Shown here: in pieces, positions 22,066 to 33,193 of the stretch | Layout of the letters: the number at the start of each line of letters is the position of its first letter | Position numbering within the stretch: the stretch's first letter is position 1 | NCBI GenBank assembly: GCA_910574455.1 | Contig: CAJSYZ010000005.1 | Span: 5,580,001 to 5,644,000, forward strand | DNA: 64,000 nt | Reading direction: 5' to 3' | Origin: Trichaptum fuscoviolaceum | Taxonomy: Eukaryota; Basidiomycota; Agaricomycetes; Hymenochaetales; Trichaptaceae | Made by a program: the position numbers and the translations under genes | The notes under the pieces: generated by a model | Told to the model about the DNA's origin: nothing | What the model saw: only the letters and a program-made list of their open reading frames with translations | Databases searched by the model: none

Positions 22066-24569
22066 ATGGCGCTCACTCCGGGCATTCTCCTCATCATCCA
22101 GGCGCTTGCCAACCTATCCATCCCCGCCCTCAGTGTCTTCGGCAGTCTTTATGTGCTCAACTATATTCTCGGCATCACCCTTCCTCCGGCCCTCACATGG
22201 GCTCTCGTCATCTTTGTGGGCCCCATCATTCTAATTGTTCGCGGCTTGTTTGCATCGTTAAAACGAAAGCGCGAAATACGCGTTCTGGGAGCGAGAGAAG
22301 TACCAGCTATACCTGGGAAATGGCCCGGAAATCTAGATGTTTTGTTTCATCTCTTGAAGGCATTCGAGACGGGGTATCTTGGTTTGTGCTTATACATACC
22401 TTGAGTTTTGAACAGGCAGCCCTGACGAGCTTTGTATTGAAGCCGAGCCCTTTTGGCCAATCGTCGAGAAACTGGGTCCGATGTTTAATATTCAAGTCTT
22501 GGGTGGAGACGGTTTCTTCACTATTGAACCAGAGCATATCAAGGTTACAGCCTTGCCTTCGAAGCCATTTCTAATTCGAAACTTATTCTCCTTCGTTATA
22601 GCAAATCCTCGCCACTGAGTTTCACAACTATGAGAAAGGTAATTCATTCCCCTTGACCAAAGTTACCACAGTACAATTGATATAGACTCTTGGAATGTAA
22701 TTAGGCGAACCCTTCATTCAGACAGCCTCTGCCGTGTTGGGCACAGGCGTCTTCAACTCCGACGGAGACATGTGGAAATTCCATCGGTCTATGACCCGCC
22801 CTTTCTTCGTGAAAGACCGAATCAGTCACTTCGACATCTTCGCGCGGCACGCCGACACCGTCATCGCCAAGATAAAGGCCTACATCGCTAAGGACTACGA
22901 GAGCGAAGACGGCGGAGCATTCGACGTGCAGGACCTGTTCGCACGCTTCACGCTCGACGCGGCGACGGAGTTTCTCTTCGGGCACGAGCACTGCGTCGGC
23001 GCGCTCGGGAGGCGCATGCGCTTGCCTGGCGAACCGGTCGCGGGCGAGAGTGGTGAGATGGAGCATGACTCGGACGTGTTCGTGACGGCGTTCGCGGATG
23101 CGCAGAACCAGCTCTCCACGCGCGTGCGTCGCGGCAACATCTGGCCCTTATGGGAGGTTTGGAAGGACCACTCGAAGGCGTCGATGGATGTCGTCCATGC
23201 ATACTTAACCCCTATCGTCACGGATGCCCTGCGGAAGAAAGAAACATCGCAGATTGTCAATGGAGTGCACGACGATAAGATTGCACTGGACGAGGGCGAT
23301 GAGAGCTTGTTAGATAATTTGGCGTCTAAGACTGACGGTATATGTATTTGCTTGCCTTTCAGGAAAGATCACATCTCTTACTCTCGATAACTTTTAGATG
23401 TGTCCGTTCTCCGTGACGAACTGATGAATATCATGATTGCTGGGCGTGATACAGTACGTGAAACTATCCTCTCTACATGGGCTCAGCATACTAATAATGA
23501 AGACCATCAGACTGCTGCGACGCTCACATTCTCTGCTTATTCTATGGCAATGTATCCAGATATCACTGGACGTCTCCGGGAAGAGATCCTAGAGAAGGTC
23601 GGTAGTTCGAGGAACCCAACGTATGAAGACATCCGGGAGATGAAGTATTTAAGAGCCTTCATCAATGGTCTGTCTATTACTTGATTCACAAGTACAGAAG
23701 CTCGATTTGACCTTATACGAATACAGAGACTCTGCGCCTGTACCCCGTTGTGTAGGTTTACTATCCCGCATGAAGATTATCTTTGGCAGAATACTCATCC
23801 CACCTTATTCTCAGGCCCTTCAATGTTCGACATTCTATAAACTCGACGATCCTTCCGCCTTCCAGCCCAGGAGAAAAACCTTTTTACATCCCTCCCAAAA
23901 CAAGGTAATTGGTCGAATATCAATCGCTCTTCTTCGGGATTGCTGATATGTTCTTATTTGCAGCGTATCGTATTCGGTGTTCATGATGCATCGTCGGACA
24001 GACCTATGGGGCCCTGATGGTGTGTTTCGCGTTTCCTCCTTTTGTTCTCGCAAACCTTGCTGACTGGTGATTCCCTGCGTCAGCCATGGAGTTCGACCCA
24101 GATCGGTTCCTCGATGAGAGGCTCCACAAGTACCTAACCCCAAATCCATTCATTTTCCTACCCTTCAATGCAGGTCCTCGTATCTGCCTCGGACAACAGG
24201 TAAGGTTACATCCTTTTTCGCCTACTCTAGTACACTACCTGTCTGACATTATCCTTCCCCATTCACTATACAAATAGTTCGCGTACAACGAAGTATCATT
24301 TATGCTCATCAAGCTCCTGCAGTCTTTCGACTCCTTTGAGCTAGACCCAGTCGCACAGCCCTCTGATTCTCTCGCTCCGGAGGGGTGGAAGGCGATGCCA
24401 GGCCGCCAAGCGGTCGAGCGACTGTTCCCGAAATGCCACCTTACTATGTATCTACATGTGAGTTGTGCAGAAACCCGCTTTAGAGAGTAGAAACTTATGA
24501 TTATAATCTCTTTCTTTACCGTAACAGAAGGGACTCTGGGTTCGCATGCACGAAGCAAGTGCCATCTAA
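22066..24569 (+). CDS. Cytochrome P450, CYP63-like
   Basis: Membrane-bound haem monooxygenase of the endoplasmic reticulum. Related basidiomycete CYP63 enzymes oxidise alkanes and aromatics; the substrate here is unknown. The start at 22066 gives two hydrophobic N-terminal segments and then a proline hinge ([10 protein letters not shown]). The I-helix motif A-G-R-D-T is split by an intron directly after the threonine and resumes as T-A-A-T-L-T-F. The K-helix E-x-x-R is E-T-L-R-L-Y-P-V-V, joined over an intron (GT at about 23754) to P-F-N-V-R; unspliced, this would look like a stop codon. The haem loop is [10 protein letters not shown] with the ligand cysteine near 24190. The protein ends [11 protein letters not shown] at 24567-24569. 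About ten introns; no disabling mutation seen. Confidence 0.9.
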
Positions 24570-24912
24570 CGCTCTTTCGTTGGCATGGTATGAAGTTTAT
24601 GCCTTTTCGTCGAGTTATCGGTTATCGATCAGGGTGTTCATGTATATTATTCATTGTTGCTTGGTTGATGTGCTTTGCTGTGTCCTTCATGCCTTCTTCG
24701 CCGTATTTATAAAATCTGTGCATGTATACCCCAGCTCTATCTATACTTGCTTTCCGATACATACCAACTTGTCGGCGCCAGAGAGCATGATTAAAATGCT
24801 GTCGAGAGAGATGTATGTACAAAATTTTGTTTAGTACAAATGCATACATACTAGGCTCCGGGATATATAGCTCTAATTTGCAATCCAAATTTCTCAAGCC
24901 ATCCTTAAACCG

Positions 24913-26899
24913 TTATATTTGGTGTCCGAAAGGACGTGTAGCTTCTAATGCGTTGGACTTCGGTGAATTTAAACTGTCTTCCCGATTGAAAGGTCGGCGC
25001 CTTTGGTCTATTATTGACTGTGAACCGCTGTTAGAGCCCTCCGCAGGTGACCCAGGTCCGATTAACCCTACAAGACCGAAGCCGGAGCCTTCAACATAAC
25101 AATCCAGATCATCTAGCGCCTCGTCAACGCGGTGTAAGTAACCACCGAGGCTCAGATACATGCGAGAGGCCTTCGGCAAGATGAGTAAAGCACGTAGGTT
25201 AGATGAGTATTGGAGCTTACTGCAACAGCGATTACAGCCAACATCCATCTAAAAAGAATCAGGATACAGGATTAGCTGAAGCGGTCGGAAGTAATTTAAA
25301 TTATTTATCCACGTACGGTGTTCCCATTAGCCCCAACAATGTATGCCCAAGGAAAATGAAGAAGAGTAGACTCAAAAACACCGCAACTAAACGAGACTTC
25401 CTTTTAGCCTATGCCAAAGCGAAAGGAACACAATAAATCGCATACCAAAAGTCCTAATATGGGACATCAGAATGCACGGCATTGAATACAGTTTAGCAGC
25501 ACGTACGCGAGAAAAGTAAAGGTACCGTCACGAATGAATAATGTCACTAATGGAGCATAATTTCTCGTTTGGCGGACAACCTGCAACAAGCTTCTCCCTC
25601 TTCCCCCATAATCTCCAAAAGACCTAATCGATTGTATGTACTTGTATAGTGTGAGTGTGAAAAAAGTAACTGTTGAGCTATCAGGGATGGTTGTATGAAG
25701 AAAGAATCCGAATGTACACTGCACGATTAGACTGAAGATCCTGATAAATAGTTAACAATTGATATAGCCGAAGACTTCAGTGCCTTACTTACCAAGGATA
25801 AGAAGTTTTGACGAAGTTCTGCTTGTCTGCCGCTTTACAATTTGGAATGGGTATGTGCGCTGGCAAGGGAAGATACTGCATGTCCATCAAAGAGTCAATC
25901 GAAACTGCGAGAATCAACTAAATCCTTGAATGAGAATCATCAAAGCAACTAAGAGACAATACGCATACGGCTGTCTCGGCTATTGAAAGAAACGAATTAG
26001 ATGGGAACAGAAAGATCAAATAAATTGACATACTGGTCCAAAGTATCAATAATAATGCCAATACTATTTTTGTCCAGCAGATGAGCAGTTAACATGATGA
26101 TCAAACGATCCCTTACGTCTCTTATTCCTATCGTAGAGTGCATATAGTCGGAGAATAAGCATCATATCCACTGATATCGGGCCTATAATGGAACCCCTGC
26201 AAAATTAATCGGTTAACTGACGGTGTAGAAAGGACCAAAGTACCTACGACGCTAAGAAATCGAACCATTTGGGGCAACTGCGAAGACATCAGCGAGAAAA
26301 GATGTCTGGAATAAATGGCATACAACTATTGAAGTGAGCATAATGTAGTATGAGGATGAGGGGCAGATTACTGTTTCGTTCCAATCCGAGATTCTCGAGT
26401 ATGCTTAAGGCAAATTTCAGAATCTTGAGTCTACTATCACCCTAAATGTTGAGTTACTGACCAATTACTGATGCCCTGGAAATGAACAATCAGTAGGCAA
26501 AGGAAATGTAAGTTATTGTGCACTTCGCACGTACGCCAGAGTAATGAGAGTGTAGTAACGGGTCAGGAGATAGCAGACTTTCCCTAAGGTCCACCCTCGT
26601 CTAATAACAAGTTCAAGTGAGCATCCAACTCTCAATTCTGCGAGCGGCACTACCTCCATACCACCTCGAGCTAATGAGAAAGCATTAGTGGCTGGTTTTG
26701 AACGTTGATTTAAGTCGTACCTCTTGGGGGAGGGTAAGGATGATGTCGTACGCCACCCAAGTCAGTGCGGAGCCTTGAATGGAACGAGAAGTCAGCTACC
26801 CGGACTTAATACACTCTCAAGCACACACCAGGAATACGTACAGTGACAGGCTGATAAAACAAGTACATCGTAGTAGATGTTATCGAGCGCGTAGGACAT
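24913..26899 (-). CDS. DUF6533 family multi-pass membrane protein (first copy)
   Basis: Member of the large mushroom-specific DUF6533 family, integral membrane proteins of unknown function with a seven-helix pattern. ATG at 26899 starts M-S-Y-A-L-D-N-I-Y-Y-D-V-L-V-L-S-A-C-H-C. After a splice comes the domain hallmark Y-D-I-I-L-T-L-P-Q-E. A further exon holds G-W-T-L-G-K-V-C-Y-L-L-T-R-Y-Y, and a later one I-R-D-G-T-F-T-F-L-A-Y-V-L-L-N. The 3' exon has R-A-L-L-I-L-P-K-A-S-R-M-Y-L-S-L and a soluble Ser/Gly-rich tail ending at 24913. Exons between 26,400 and 25,750 are hard to join, and one possible exon near 26,150 meets a TAG, so either a splice site was missed or the gene has begun to decay. 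Confidence 0.62.
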
Positions 26900-28056
26900 G
26901 CCTGTGCTGGTGAGGGAAGAACGGAAGACAGGAATGATAGAAGAGAGTTCGCCTCTAGTTTTAAGACATATAAGATATTTCGATGCGCATAAGGGAGTAC
27001 CAGCCGAGACTTCGGAAGCAGATGCCAGATCAGTCTGAAGTCCAGGGATCTCCAGTCTTCCAACAAGCAAAGATAAAAGTCGTGAAAGAGAATACTTTCT
27101 TTAATCAAAAGTCAATGGATGGCAATAGGTATGCGATTCTTTCAAGCCCCCAGCCAAGATTTCGGTACTCGGTAAAAGTTTTTCGTCCATTAGAGTGGTC
27201 GTTAACTCGGAGTGGCACCGAAGTTCATGTCCGAGTCAGGTCCGAGACAAGTTGAATCAACTTACCACAGACTGGCTTCGCAGTGTCCGCGCCGCTAACG
27301 TTGAATTCTCCTCATTTCTCCTCATTTGATGTCGCGTAGTTCCAACTGAACAGCCCTCTTGAACACGGAGCGAATTTCGGAGAGTGCTCAAAGTATCGAA
27401 TGTCACGATATATAATCCCATGTGTTCTCTTGACATCCAGCGCGAGACTTCAAGACTACATCGTTTTCACGGGATGTCGTGGTCAGAGTCTACTCAGCCA
27501 TCGTAACAGCGGGCCATCCCTCTATGTGGGCGGTCAAATCGTTTGACATAGCAGATCTGTGGTAGTAGTGGTTCAAGACGAATAGTCGTGTCGGATAACT
27601 TGGAATCTTGGAGAATGACCTACCTGTGCCAACCGCGCCTCGCCTCCTTAAATCCCCGTTTGTTGACACTGGAGGGTGCATCGTTTATTGGTGGTATGTT
27701 TAAACAATTGCCATTGGCAACAGAGGAAAAGTCTGGAATGGAGTTTGCGAACAGGGCTGATTGTTCTCCTTCCTTTCGTCCGACTACAGGTATGAGGCAC
27801 CGCAGCCTAGCTTGCCAAAATGCCTTCAGCTGTAAGGTTATGTGCTGGGCACGCAGACCTTTTGCACCATGTGCTAGCGCCGCTGCTTCGATACTTCAGA
27901 ATGGTGGAAGCCCTTTGCGTACTGGCCCCGTGCTCAAGAAGACAACAAAGCGCAAGTCTTCGCGATAAACGTGCGTGCTCTCCCGAGGGGTTTAAGACCA
28001 CTCACATTCGGGCATGTCACTTCCAGTGTCTCTTCAAGATCGTATAGCGGGGCGCA
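26900..28056. other. Intergenic region between divergent genes
   Basis: About 1.15 kb. Short open frames at 27588-28047 overlap one another and show no domain. Contains the promoter of the metallophosphatase gene; nothing else recognised. Confidence 0.45.
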
Positions 28057-29801
28057 ATGTCGTTTCGTTGTCTACCCATCATTAAGTTATTTGCGGTGGT
28101 AGTGGTACTAGCCGGGTATGTTTGGGGCCGCCCGCTGACTTCCTTGTTGAACAACTTCGAACGCGACACCGACCTTCAACCGAAAGATGTCAACATCGAT
28201 CCGTATCCAGGCAAACCGCGCGTCACATTTAGGCCTGATGGGACGTTCAAGATCACCATCTTCAGCGACCTACACTTCGGAGAGAATCCTTGGGATGATT
28301 GGGGACCGGAGCAGGATGTGAACAGCACGCGCTTGATGAGGACGGTGCTTTCTGATGAGAAGCCAGACTATGTGTCGGTCTATCCTGTTCTTACTTTCTC
28401 CAAGGCTATATTGACTTCGATGTATAGGGTGATAAATGGCGACCTCATTACTGGAGAAAGTGTGTTAGCAGATGTTCAAGGGGCTTGAACTGCAGGATTA
28501 ACGTTTGAACAGACACTTTTCGCGAGAACTCAACGAAGCTCATTGATGAGATTATGGTCCCGATCAATGAGGCTGGTGTCAAGTTCTCGTCGACACATGG
28601 GGTAAGTTGACTGTTGAGCCTCTTCCTTGCCCCGTCTGACAACCTCTGTTTAGAATCACGACAACCAAGCCAACATCACACATCTGGAAGAAATTCGTCG
28701 AGAGTTGAAGGTCGCTCCGAATAGTTACACGCGCATGTCTCCCTCAGGAGTGGGTGGAGAAGAGGGTCCTGGAAGCTACTGGGTTCCGGTCGGTGCATGT
28801 TCCGCACGAGTTTATGCACAATACACTAACAGGAGGTGCTGATCAGGTTTACACCAAAGCATCTGGTACTCCGTTCATCTTCTTTAAAGGGAAGCCGCAT
28901 TCTTAAGCATGTACAGACAAGACGCCGTCCTTGATCTTGTGGTTCTTTGATTCACGAGGTGACTAAATTCCTTACTACTGCCGCAACGAGGTTCACATTA
29001 GTACCGAAAGGCGGGTTTTCACCGGGTCCGGACTCGACTGCAGTCCCCGACTGGGTCGACGAAAGCCTCGCGGCGTGGATTGGAACTGAATCAGCAGCAA
29101 TGAACACCGCCTGGGGTCCTGCCGCAAATCGAGGCGCGTTGGCATTCGTCCACATACCACCGTCAGTCCATCATCTCTCTTTAGTACGACTATCAGTCGT
29201 CTCATAAAGCCCATTGTCAGTCATGCAATTCAAGCTCTTCAATCTGGCCTCAACAGCACTCGTAATCCAGGTCTGAATGGTGCGTTTCCCCGCAGCGCTC
29301 CGTGGTTGAGTTTCGACTAAAAAGAATCAATTAATCAATAAGCGGATGTCTTGGGATCAGGTTCCACTCAGGCCACCACGGCGTCCTCATCGTTAGGAAA
29401 TGACCAGCCATTCTGGGACTCACTCAACGCAAATGTTAAGAACCTCCATGCAGTCATCTCTGGGCATGGTGAGCTAACATGATTCACGTTGAGTTGAGAC
29501 TGAACGCAATCTGCGTCATTTTGAAGATCACGGCAATGAGTGGTGCTCCCGTGAACCCACTAAGGACGTCATTTTCTGCTTCGACAAGCATTCCGGGTAA
29601 GTTGATACCGCCTAGGTCTGCTTGATTTAAATACTTACTTCACAGTAAAGATACGGTGGATACTCCAGTGATGGATGGGGCCACGGCGTACGAAACATCG
29701 TGTTCTCGTCTCCGAATCCCACTGGTCCACTTGACACTTGGATTAGGCTCGAAGATGGCGAAACGAGGGCGAGGGTTATTTTGGATAAATCCTACCAATG
29801 A
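28057..29801 (+). CDS. Secreted or vacuolar metallophosphatase (Dcr2 / purple acid phosphatase-like)
   Basis: Calcineurin-like phosphoesterase with a two-metal centre. The N-terminus ([14 protein letters not shown]) is a signal peptide. All metal-binding motifs appear in order: F-S-D-L-H-F-G-E (D-x-H), I-N-G-D-L-I-T-G-E (G-D), S-T-H-G-N-H-D-N-Q (G-N-H-D) and I-S-G-H-D-H-G-N-E-W-C (G-H-x-H, formed across a splice). Other family blocks are L-I-L-W-F-F-D-S-R and [10 protein letters not shown]. Introns often fall inside the motifs, for example before V-I-N-G-D. The protein ends V-I-L-D-K-S-Y-Q with TGA at 29799-29801. The physiological substrate (phosphoprotein or phosphoester) cannot be told from sequence. 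Confidence 0.88.
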
Positions 29802-30406
29802 CGCGGAGTTCATTACTTTGATGTGCGTATTCTTGCTATCTCAAATCTCGATTAAACCGCAACAATGTACGATCCGGGCGCTGGGCATTGTTCGACAGTT
29901 GATAATTCAATGGGAACACTATGCGTTCATTATGCATGATGCATCCTAGGCCGCAAGATGATGCTATGATCTATGTGCGAACTTACACCTGAGTCCTTGA
30001 TATATATACATATCTGTCGGATCTAGAAGTCTTCTTCCTCGCCTTCGGTCCGCATATTCAAGACGTGCTAAAAATGAAGTGCAGAGAATCTTATCCACTC
30101 GAAGGCGCTTCAATACAGAGAAAATCCATAGACCAAGCAAGTGATCATTCTGGTTATCAGGAAAGCAGAGATTGTCGCAGGGCTCGATCATCTCGAGCGG
30201 TGATTGCGCATGTGGAGGTGTCCTCACTTTGTTCCCTGCCATTCTCAAACTATTATTAGGAAACCTAACTTGGATGCTCACAGTGCCTCGGAGTTGGTAT
30301 AAGTAGAGGCTTCATGGAACACGCTCTCTCCCGGTAGAAGCGGGGTATATTGCGCTCTTCCTTCACGAGGTAGTCTACGTTATAGCCTCTGGTTCTGACC
30401 CTCACC
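29802..30406. other. Intergenic region
   Basis: About 600 bp with no recognisable feature. Confidence 0.4.
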
Positions 30407-31574
30407 ATGATACACGTCCTGTCGATTGCTTTTCTGGTCATTTTAGCGAACACCGCCAAAGCCAATAGCGAAAATGGATATCGGGGAGATAGCATTCTAA
30501 CGGTGAGCTGATATTTGCGCGTTAAAACCTGGCTCCTCATTACGAATGCACGTTGTCAGGCAGAGCTAGCCTTTCGAAGCATTTTCTCGCTAGCATTCCT
30601 CGTCCTCGCCGGCCTCTGCGTGATCATGCTAGTAGCCAGACCCGGCCGAGCACCGAAGGTCTACTTCACCCTCTTCTTCGCGACTCTGTCTCGAGCCATT
30701 TCAACAGCTGTTACTGTGTTCAACATCGTCATCTTCGCAGATGGAATCACAGAGTCGCAAACCTCCATTGTCCATACGATTATCGCCTTCACAGTGCTGG
30801 TCAACTACTTTTGTTTCTGGTCGTTCGCTTTGTTCTTTCTATCGACGTGCTTACTTGTACGAGATCGTCAACTTTCTTTACTCAAAGTCAGCAATTCGAA
30901 TACGGCCCCAACGGCCTACTATGCGTTCTTTGCCTTGGTCATGGTCTTCGCGACCGTGTCCGCAACCTACTATGTGGTCCTTCAGGCAAAGTCCTACTTA
31001 GATAGCGGGCTCACATTCGAAGAAGGCGTCCGCATGGAGAATATATCAATGGATCTAGCGTATACTTTCGAGTCGTTAACATACCTTGCGTCAATATTCG
31101 CTGCCGGCTATATTATCTACGCCTATCAGGAACTGCGTCGGCTTCGGTCTGGCGACAAGGTACTTCTTTCGCTTTCCCATAGCGAGAACTCATACTCAAC
31201 AATTTTTCTCTAGATCATCTGGACTCTTCTCGTCACAGTAGCTCCATTCTACTTGATGTACGTGGTTCAAGGGACGATAGTGACAATTCTGACCTCCCCG
31301 GTCGGAATTTCACTTTCCGGTTTCAACCAAACGCTGCGTGCTGAGAAGATGTCGCTTGCGTCGGCGATTCTTACCCATCTTTTCCTCGTCTGTATCGGTT
31401 GCACGATTGTTGTCTTAGGTTTGCTCAGGCGTCCATGGCACTCTGGAAGGAGAACTCGTAAGTTTTATACGCAAAAATCTTCGAGACTAGACCTGAAATC
31501 TTGATCTAGCACTTATTCAAGGATTCTCTGAGGCATCCCAGCGTCAAAGTACGGAGCTCGAGAAGCACAACTAA
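30407..31574 (+). CDS. Seven-helix membrane protein, receptor-like, family not named
   Basis: The start at 30407 gives a signal-like segment (V-L-S-I-A-F-L-V-I-L-A-N-T-A-K-A) followed, after one intron, by a protein with about seven hydrophobic helices: F-L-V-L-A-G-L-C-V-I-M-L-V, Y-F-T-L-F-F-A-T-L, I-I-A-F-T-V-L-V-N-Y-F, A-Y-Y-A-F-F-A-L-V-M-V, L-T-Y-L-A-S-I-F-A-A-G-Y-I, I-I-W-T-L-L-V-T-V-A-P-F-Y and L-F-L-V-C-I-G-C-T-I. The loop before the sixth helix (Y-Q-E-L-R-R-L-R-S-G-D-K) is basic, as expected for a cytosolic face. Three introns; the end is S-T-E-L-E-K-H-N with TAA at 31572-31574. The topology resembles fungal 7TM or GPCR-like proteins, but no family motif supports a ligand or G-protein coupling. 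Confidence 0.78.
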
Positions 31575-32218
31575 CCCGCAAGTTCGCTGTATCGCGTGTT
31601 CTGCATCTGCCAAGGGTGGATGGTTTGATGTGGCAAGTAATTAGCAAATATACCACACATCCAAAGCGCCTGTAGCACTGGTCTGTATTATTGTACTTGC
31701 CCCCAGGAATTGGAGATGCAGCATCACTTGAGCCAATTGGCTGTCTGGTGATGCTCGGCAACTTGAACCTTAAGAATGAGGTGCTGCCAGTGGCTGTGCT
31801 ATAATGTATCGGCCGGTCCATTGGGGAAATCCTCTCTTGTCTCCTCCACTTATCAACTATCCTGATCTTGTGCAGCTCTTGGAGGTGACTTATTGTCGGT
31901 CCTTCACCCACATATACAGATGCCACTGTTGCGACAAAATTTAAAATGGAGATCATGCATACTACCTTTGAGCATCCACACCAGGTAGCTTTGGTAGCAA
32001 CTACTACACTACCAAAGAGGTCCGGGTGTGAATAGCGGGACGCAAGAAACCAAAGTGGTAGCTCAAGCTGACTATCAAAGCATCAATGGGTATGTGTCCA
32101 AGCTCAGTCTCGAGCCTTTAAAACCATGAGCTGTAACGACATGTTGTAGACAATGCAAGTGGCCACATAAACCACAAAGGCGCCTCGTGTCTCTCCTTTT
32201 CTTACAAGCTATAAAGTC
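31575..32218. other. Intergenic region
   Basis: About 640 bp without a supported gene. It contains a weak inverted match CTTTGGTAG / CTACCAAAG near 31990-32020. Confidence 0.4.
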
Positions 32219-32811
32219 ATGTTTCCATCACAGCTTGTCTTAAGGATGGAACCCTCGCTTTCCTCTGTTCTTAAGTCTTTGAGGACCACCCTTTGTCACC
32301 GGCGGATCCATTCATCCCGCACCAAGCCCTCGCGGCGAGAGAAGTCAAAGTTAATGACTGGCTCCAAGACCAAAATACATGAACCAGTGCTTTCAGAGAA
32401 GGTACTGGAGGTAAAACCACAGACATCTATAGAGTGAGTTTTGCAGCAGTCTTTTCTTGTTAACTATAACAACATTACTCATTCGGCTATTACAGACTCC
32501 ATTTGCAGCGGACCCACACTACATTAACACCAGAGGATCAGCAAAAGCTATTATCAGCCTACGAAGAGCTCAGACAAGCTTATGACTACTTAGACTTGCA
32601 ACTGCAAAGAGTCACAACACGCATCTGCCACATCAGAAGATCCTTGAAGGCGCTCAGAGACCGACAAGCCTCCGTTCATTGCCGTCTAGGCATCAACAAA
32701 AGCATCGACCAATTTGCTTCTGAACTGGTTGCCCGCCGAAGGGAGGAGCAGGCCTTGTTATGTACGCTCGATCGACTGGCAAAGGAATTAGGTGACTTTG
32801 GGAGGTTCTAA
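32219..32811 (+). CDS. Small basic coiled-coil protein, unrecognised
   Basis: Two exons joined at 32434, where a GTGAGT donor and a CAG acceptor near 32495 give E-L-H-L-Q-R-T-H-T-T-L-T-P-E-D. About the first 70 residues are Ser/Arg/Lys-rich (R-R-I-H-S-S-R-T-K-P-S-R-R-E-K-S-K). The second exon is a leucine-heptad coiled coil (A-Y-E-E-L-R-Q-A-Y-D-Y-L-D-L-Q-L-Q-R-V) continuing to E-E-Q-A-L-L-C-T-L-D-R-L-A-K-E-L-G. The total is about 175 residues. Splicing and codon pattern look real. A mitochondrial presequence is possible from the N-terminus but not proven, and no function can be assigned. Confidence 0.6.
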
Positions 32812-33193
32812 GCATCAGCATATAAACTTTGCTTGGATATTGTAGCATAACGATCTGGCTTGTACTGTATCGATCTTCTTTCATATCACATGTATCAATA
32901 GTTGTACACTATCTTCATGAATTAAGAAAACAGTTATACTCACCATGTCAAAAGGCCGATATGTGAGATGTGCCTCTGTTGGAGCATTGTGTGTCCCGCC
33001 TAGGTTTCGGCAAAGGCAAAGAATCCAAAGGTTGTGTACTTTCGCGCAAACATTTTAGCGAGAGTATTTCTTCAAGCTACTAGTGCGTGCGCCTTGAAAT
33101 CAGAAAATAATGCTATGACGTTGGATATCAAAGGCGAGTTTGTCAAAGTGAAAGAAACATACGACGCGTAAAGATTCACTGGATCCATGTCCG
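32812..33193. other. Intergenic region between convergent genes
   Basis: About 380 bp between two stop codons; AT-rich, presumably polyadenylation regions of both genes. Nothing else seen. Confidence 0.4.

Noticed and set aside
27588..28047. Open frames upstream of the metallophosphatase
   Set aside because: Three mutually overlapping short frames with Cys/Ala/Arg-rich composition and no domain; likely promoter sequence.
31980..32060. Inverted CTTTGGTAG / CTACCAAAG pair as a transposon end
   Set aside because: Arms are only nine bases and no flanking duplication or second copy was found.
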